This document shows, piece after piece, positions 5,801 through 9,174 of a stretch of DNA of 9,174 nt. The stretch's first letter is position 1. Every line of letters begins with the position of its first letter. The stretch is from Clostridiales bacterium UBA3680 (GTDB lineage Bacteria; Bacillota; Clostridia; Lachnospirales; CAG-274). A program made the position numbers and the translations under genes. The DNA lies in NCBI GenBank assembly GCA_002372875.1, contig DFJD01000018.1:9232-18405 (forward strand). The letters run 5' to 3'. The notes under the pieces were generated by a model that saw only the letters and a program-made list of their open reading frames with translations, ran no database searches and was not told the DNA's origin.

Positions 5801-8800
5801 CTGCAAAGTAGCGCGACAAAAAGTTTGCCGCAAAAACCTCCTTAAGCGTCAGTTTTTTAGTATCGGGATCGTCCCTGCCGTTTGGCTTATAAAGCATATT
5901 TCTGAATGCAGCCAGCTGTTCATCGGTCGCGCCGTCATTATGCAGTTTATATATGTTATTATATATGTTATCTATCCTTGTCTTATTGCCCGTACAGTTA
6001 TTTACATTTACCTCGCCGGTTCTGAAGTTAACATTACCGGGAGCGGCGGAATGTATACCGCCAAGGTCTATAACAAGTTCTCCGTCAACATAAAGCCAGA
6101 AATCGTCATCACCCGTAAACTCAAAAATAATATCGTGATTCCACGCATCCTTGCCGCTCGGGGTCTGTACAAAGCCGCCCGTAAGTTCCATACCGAAGTA
6201 ATGATCGGGATCGGTTATTTTATAAAGCTGTTCATACTTTCTCGGGTCGCTTTCGGGCAGTAAACGCTGCTCGGCATCGTAGAGATTGTACGGATTTGCG
6301 TTTTCGTTTGTAATAAGAACATTGGGGTCAATGTCATTGTAGGGGAAAAAATGTCCGTGTTTGTATGTGACCTTGGAACCCTCTATACTTCCAAGTTCTC
6401 TGTAAACAACAAAGTCACCGCTTGTTCTGCCTTTAAGCGTAGCAAAGTTCTGACAGCTGTCATACTCAAAATAACCGCTGGCTCTGTGCGTACTTTCTAT
6501 GAAAAGGTGGTTAACGGTCTCGGCATCTCCAAAAAGTTCCGAAAACGAACGCCCCGTTAATTTTGCAGTCGGATAACCCGATGTAAGATCGGTTTTAAGC
6601 AAGCCGTATCTTGGCTCGGCGTTGCCCGTCCACTGGGATTCACCCATAACTTCGTACTGTTTGCGTGTGGATGTAGTCTGGCCGAAAGTTACCATAGAGC
6701 CGCCGAAGTCTATCATCCTCATCGAAATACCGTAAGTGTCATTATCAATGGTCTCTATTTCCGTAAGAGACGGCAAGTCCAAATTTTCCATAGTTGCAAA
6801 ATAGAAGGTTGCGGTATCATTGTCGGCACGAGGACAAGAAACAAGTTTGTCCGTACCGTCGGCTTTTAGGCTTGCATAAGTGTAGTAAGGAGTATCCCAG
6901 GCCGTTATCTGTGTATAATAGCTGCCGTTTCGTCTGCCCGGAAGATTGATGCCTATGGTATTAGCCGACAACACCTGTCCGTTACCCGATACCGAAAGCT
7001 GCGGTGCAAGATATTTGCCCGAATACTCGTTTTGAAGTTCATAATAATAATTTGGCGTACCGTCTGAATATGTATATTCCGTAAAATCCCACAAAAGCGT
7101 ATTTATTTTGCTGCCCACCCACATTATGGAATTGCCTCGCTCATAGCAGGGTACAAGACTTCCGTCGTGGTCAACGGCATAAAAATCATATCTTGATGCT
7201 GTTTCGTTCCAGATACGGATATAAACTATTATCTTCGTTCCCGTTGTTACGGAGGGGTTTGATATGCTTGTTTTTTCCGCGGAATAAATTACAAAATCAT
7301 CGTTCTGATAATCGGATGTTTTAACAAAATTAAGCCAAGTGGCATTGTTCGAACTTGCAAGGAAAGTACGGCTTTCGTACCTTAAATACTCGCCGTTGGC
7401 AAACAGCTTTATTTTGCCGCTGTTTCCGCCCGTACCGGGTATGACCTGAATTTCGGATGCTTCGGTATAATCAACAAACGAAAGGCCCGCGCTTGTAAGC
7501 CTTAAAAACTTTGTTGTTCCGTTTATTTCCGCAGATAAACGGTATTTGTCTTTTTCTGTGCTATGGAATGTAAACATGGCAAGTTCTGCGCTGTTTGTCA
7601 AATCCACATATAATTCGGTCGTATGGTCATAACCGTTTGTCTTTACCACCAATTCTTCGGCTTTCAGTTTGGCGGGGTCGGCCGCCGCCTCTGCCGTCAT
7701 ACCCTGTCCTATGGCAGTACCGCCCGAACTGCCTGCATACAATATACCGTAAGTCTTGCCGTCAAGTCCGTAAGGGTCATCGGGCATTTCCAAAGAATCG
7801 GCATAAGTTAATGTAAGCCTGCTGTTTTGGTCATTGCTGTTATCGCCCGTATTATCATAAAATCTGGCGCCTCCGCCGCCGTTTGAATACTGGAAATACT
7901 TTTCGGCACCGCTGTCTTTCATATAGAACAAGCCTTCCGAACGGAGCTGTATTTTAAAAACTACGGCTTGTGCGGGGTCTGCCGTTAAGTCTATGGCATT
8001 GCCCTTACCGCTTGTATTTCTTAATATATATTTCTTTTCGTTGGGATACCCCGACAAATATGTATACACACGGTAAGTGTTGGTTTCCGCCGAAACAGCC
8101 TCAAAATACCATACGGCACCTTCCCCGACAACATTATTGTCTGTTGTGTAAAAAACAGCGCCGTTGCTTGCATTATATTTTATCGTATTTTTAAAATAAT
8201 AATTTGCATTTTGGGTTCCTTTGCTTACGGATATATAAAACGCCTTATTTTCGCCGTTTTCGGGCCTTATATCCGCAAGAGCCGATGCGCACGAAAGCGT
8301 GGGAACATATACATCGGGTCCCTGAACTATCTCGTATACACTGAATGCGACAGCTTCAAAACTGATTTTGTTGCCCTCTACCGTAAAGTCGGTTATCTGC
8401 TCCCTTTCGCCGCTGTCTTTAATATGCCAAAGCTGAAGATCGGCATTTTCGCTTATATTCGGGTCTGTCACAGTCACCGATACGGGGCGTTCTTCGCCGG
8501 GCTGGTACTCGCTGCCGTTATTTGTGATAGTAATATCGTAGGCAGCAATAGTGTTTTCACCGCAGTCATCCTTAACATCGACCGCTTCCGCCTGTGCATT
8601 TTTGGGCATAAGTCCCTCCAATACAACAGATGCACCCTCCTTTGGCTCCAGCTCAAAATTAAGCCTGCGATACTCGTTTTCTTCCGTTGTTCCGCTGCCG
8701 CCGCTTTCGATCACGACAAGACCGCTGCCCGATATTATATCTTCGTCCTCAGGCTTATCGTTATCGTCACTATAGTAAAAAGTCGTTGTAATTTCCGCCT

Positions 8801-9017
8801 CTATTTCGGTGTCATCATTTATTTTTTCTTCCAAAAACGTAATATTCTCTGCAGGGTCGTTTTTTTCGTCCAAAACTTCTTCAAGACCCGCAGGTGCACA
8901 AATAACATCATCGGAATATACCGTTACCGGCGGGATCAGCGATGATGTGATTATCGAAAGAATTGCCGCAGCACTTATGATACGTTTTTTTATGTTTGAT
9001 CTCAAGTTAGGTTTCAT
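2811..9017 (-). CDS. Giant secreted adhesin-like surface protein (fibro-slime, Cna-B/SpaA-like domains)
   Basis: The start is ATG 9017, because AAGGAGGTGG (9034-9025) lies 7 bases upstream and a signal peptide follows at once (basic MKPNLRSNIKKR, hydrophobic core to about residue 30, cleavage near 35). That gives 2068 residues. Approximate domain order: acidic linker 40-110; Ig-like domain 155-232; beta-rich, trefoil-like modules at 255-405, 415-577 and 597-745; fibro-slime domain 760-1140, with TGDDDFWLYVDGELVIDLGG near 965 and FYMERGAGASN near 1118; Cna-B-like domains 1143-1305, 1307-1500 and 1501-1620; SpaA-like domains 1650-1790 and 1790-1918, with E-box motifs YYILEEIQSPTGY and YYLTEIEPLQGF; a terminal stalk domain 1920-2030 beginning LTVHKTVSGN; membrane helix 2041-2061; and tail KLKKHSF. 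Prealbumin-like domains of this kind usually carry Lys-Asn isopeptide bonds that stiffen stalks. The protein is probably exposed on the cell wall and binds a host, glycan or cell partner through its N-terminal half. The sorting motif is atypical (VVDTNV where VPTGV is usual). No lesion is seen in 6.2 kb, so the gene is under selection. Confidence 0.85.
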   Translation of the reverse strand: MKPNLRSNIKKRIISAAAILSIITSSLIPPVTVYSDDVICAPAGLEEVLDEKNDPAENITFLEEKINDDTEIEAEITTTFYYSDDNDKPEDEDIISGSGLVVIESGGSGTTEENEYRRLNFELEPKEGASVVLEGLMPKNAQAEAVDVKDDCGENTIAAYDITITNNGSEYQPGEERPVSVTVTDPNISENADLQLWHIKDSGEREQITDFTVEGNKISFEAVAFSVYEIVQGPDVYVPTLSCASALADIRPENGENKAFYISVSKGTQNANYYFKNTIKYNASNGAVFYTTDNNVVGEGAVWYFEAVSAETNTYRVYTYLSGYPNEKKYILRNTSGKGNAIDLTADPAQAVVFKIQLRSEGLFYMKDSGAEKYFQYSNGGGGARFYDNTGDNSNDQNSRLTLTYADSLEMPDDPYGLDGKTYGILYAGSSGGTAIGQGMTAEAAADPAKLKAEELVVKTNGYDHTTELYVDLTNSAELAMFTFHSTEKDKYRLSAEINGTTKFLRLTSAGLSFVDYTEASEIQVIPGTGGNSGKIKLFANGEYLRYESRTFLASSNNATWLNFVKTSDYQNDDFVIYSAEKTSISNPSVTTGTKIIVYIRIWNETASRYDFYAVDHDGSLVPCYERGNSIMWVGSKINTLLWDFTEYTYSDGTPNYYYELQNEYSGKYLAPQLSVSGNGQVLSANTIGINLPGRRNGSYYTQITAWDTPYYTYASLKADGTDKLVSCPRADNDTATFYFATMENLDLPSLTEIETIDNDTYGISMRMIDFGGSMVTFGQTTSTRKQYEVMGESQWTGNAEPRYGLLKTDLTSGYPTAKLTGRSFSELFGDAETVNHLFIESTHRASGYFEYDSCQNFATLKGRTSGDFVVYRELGSIEGSKVTYKHGHFFPYNDIDPNVLITNENANPYNLYDAEQRLLPESDPRKYEQLYKITDPDHYFGMELTGGFVQTPSGKDAWNHDIIFEFTGDDDFWLYVDGELVIDLGGIHSAAPGNVNFRTGEVNVNNCTGNKTRIDNIYNNIYKLHNDGATDEQLAAFRNMLYKPNGRDDPDTKKLTLKEVFAANFLSRYFAAHPTAAADEAYAAVCAYLGELFEAKADETYGCEDIFKDYSSHEMKIFYMERGAGASNLHMRFNLSDVKPGQVVLSKELSGSSDLDFNLVQYPYQIWYKPEGSVSTENDGYVMLGNVPQSDGNPGEIYVTDPQTGEPIEFASTYTIHDSSNGDITYENVYFLNPGKKMAITFPSELIGYYVVECGLNKDVYTKVYCNDTELSPIDTGNVYYKNYATERKSVKERPGVTIKNEVAATALRTLSIKKNLYSELVDINDVVYSGANDPVKESRAAACLLNREDDKTTFSYRLYLGDNDSSISELPYASMHKYRVKDENGNYCKWEEGTGFVSLNKKVFTQLSDEEKISATFETSVNGAISMIPAGYTVEVPGLIVGTKFKVEERESEIPKGYRWLQYERTDGTYLVSEGDAPNSGTIRANSSPQMTIKNKRGWGLTAEKYWSDDGYIGWHYPIYIAVYIKNGSTEELLAGTVREINKDSLSTYYYFDYLENGHNFDDYVVREVKLTNPRYDGGNLIYDGAPVKVNDDELVNVDVRQVNISDTNVYNYKYAVTYEQGTATGAQGAKPLANVRTDTVTNTRSGGIYIDLGLYNAVNAQTKRVENPLSGGKFKLTLYRTTDPEKTVYTEQASYSFTTGSDGVVTSLYNFMRKTDAMDAYYILEEIQSPTGYVGLSHPVKFDIETVNGEDIVTLYDDENGDWRALHPDLDNDHTHLAHINIFNKPFSFQAVKFQDGNSSNKLGGVVFALFKQVKSSSGSFIKDYRPMEGYENLVTNDQGVIDKIDESLEKGIYYLTEIEPLQGFRNLLGDILFSVTELGGIDLISAPTGVTLTESTDGAGTKTFDLSIPNKKILDDLDLTVHKTVSGNMGDKNKDFTFTITVEGTADTQTFAWTKNGVEQTPLVSGGTFTLKHNDTAVISVPHNKNVTITEMNEGYTTKFKKDSEAEISGNEISFNVIDDTTVEVTNTLTVVVDTNVVYHTAAYVIMFACAVLIIAVKLKKHSF

Positions 9018-9024
9018 TGCAATT

Positions 9025-9034
9025 CCACCTCCTT
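9025..9034 (-). promoter_or_regulatory. Strong Shine-Dalgarno site that fixes the adhesin start
   Basis: On the minus strand AAGGAGGTGG pairs almost fully with the 16S rRNA 3' end and is followed by AATTGCA before ATG 9017. It rules out the upstream in-frame ATG at 9077, which lacks a ribosome site and would put 20 polar residues ahead of the signal peptide. No convincing -10/-35 pair is visible between 9035 and 9174, so the promoter may lie beyond the window or be non-canonical. Confidence 0.85.
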
Positions 9035-9080
9035 GGTAAATTCCCGTATTTTTCCGTTCCGCTTTGTAATTTAACAAACT

Positions 9081-9174
9081 AAGGAAGTCCCCCGCTTCTA
9101 AAGCGGGAGTGCTTACTTAAAATTCAGTGGGAGACCAAGCTCCCACTGAATTTGGAATTGCTTGCAATTCCGTT
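9081..9174. mobile_element. Three stacked hairpins, probable end of an IS200/IS605-family element
   Basis: Three perfect stem-loops follow one another: CCCGCTT/AAGCGGG (9091-9107, loop CTA); AAATTCAGTGGGAG with CTCCCACTGAATTT (9120-9153, 14 bp, loop ACCAAG); and GGAATTGC/GCAATTCC (9154-9171, loop TT). Stacks of this kind, including the CCCGCTT...AAGCGGG stem, resemble the ends of IS605-type elements carrying tnpB. If so, the element body lies beyond the right edge, and the adhesin starts about 65 bases outside it. Alternatively the hairpins are the adhesin's own leader RNA. The element's genes are not in the window. Confidence 0.45.

Noticed and set aside
3043..8945. Numerous open frames on the plus strand opposite the adhesin, up to 244 codons (8211-8945) and 155 codons (5796-6263)
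   Set aside because: They are antisense shadows of a GC-moderate gene with few stops in the reverse frame. They are Cys/Ile/Arg-rich, lack ribosome sites and contain no recognisable domains.
9018..9077. Upstream in-frame ATG at 9077 as the adhesin start
   Set aside because: It has no ribosome site and places charged residues before the signal peptide, whereas ATG 9017 has a near-perfect Shine-Dalgarno.

Overview
The window looks like accessory DNA from a low-GC Gram-positive gut bacterium of the class Clostridia (Ruminococcus/Oscillospiraceae-like). I infer this from four things: strong AGGAGG-type Shine-Dalgarno sites, an Rpn-type nuclease remnant of the kind these genomes carry in many copies, an IS200-type TnpA of the kind common there, and a giant secreted, C-terminally anchored adhesin with fibro-slime, Cna-B-like and SpaA-like domains. 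The assignment rests on recognising families by eye, not on a search.

Layout, left to right. Positions 1-149 hold a clear promoter (82-110) inside a 9-bp inverted repeat. Positions 150-781 hold the wreck of an Rpn-family (PD-(D/E)XK) nuclease gene. Its catalytic middle is deleted, and its C-terminal module is present twice in tandem, 181 bp apart, each copy with its own possible ribosome site and ATG. A good rho-independent terminator follows (808-846). Positions ~850-2390 are an IS200-type element with recognisable left and right hairpins and one Y1/HUH transposase gene. That gene is broken twice: by a frameshift near 1207, and by a ~790-bp very AT-rich segment (about 1254-2042).

The inserted segment carries two divergently transcribed small genes. 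One, on the minus strand, encodes a protein of four exact 16-residue repeats resembling the 4-fold beta-flower family. The other, on the plus strand, encodes an Asn-rich, probably helical protein whose last residues are read from the transposase DNA in the wrong frame. This nested arrangement is the most unusual feature of the window.

Positions ~2390-2810 have no credible gene but contain several inverted repeats and a likely bidirectional terminator. Positions 2811-9017 (minus strand) encode a 2068-residue secreted surface protein: signal peptide, acidic linker, Ig-like domain, beta-rich modules, fibro-slime domain with a long insertion, several Cna-B/SpaA-like stalk domains, and a C-terminal membrane anchor whose sorting motif is degenerate. 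Its strong ribosome site is preceded, at the right edge, by three stacked hairpins (9091-9171) that look like the end of another IS200/IS605-family element.

No operon joins these genes. The left two thirds of the non-adhesin DNA is a record of nested mobile-element insertion and decay. The adhesin appears intact and independent. No sortase gene, tRNA, rRNA or CRISPR array is visible.
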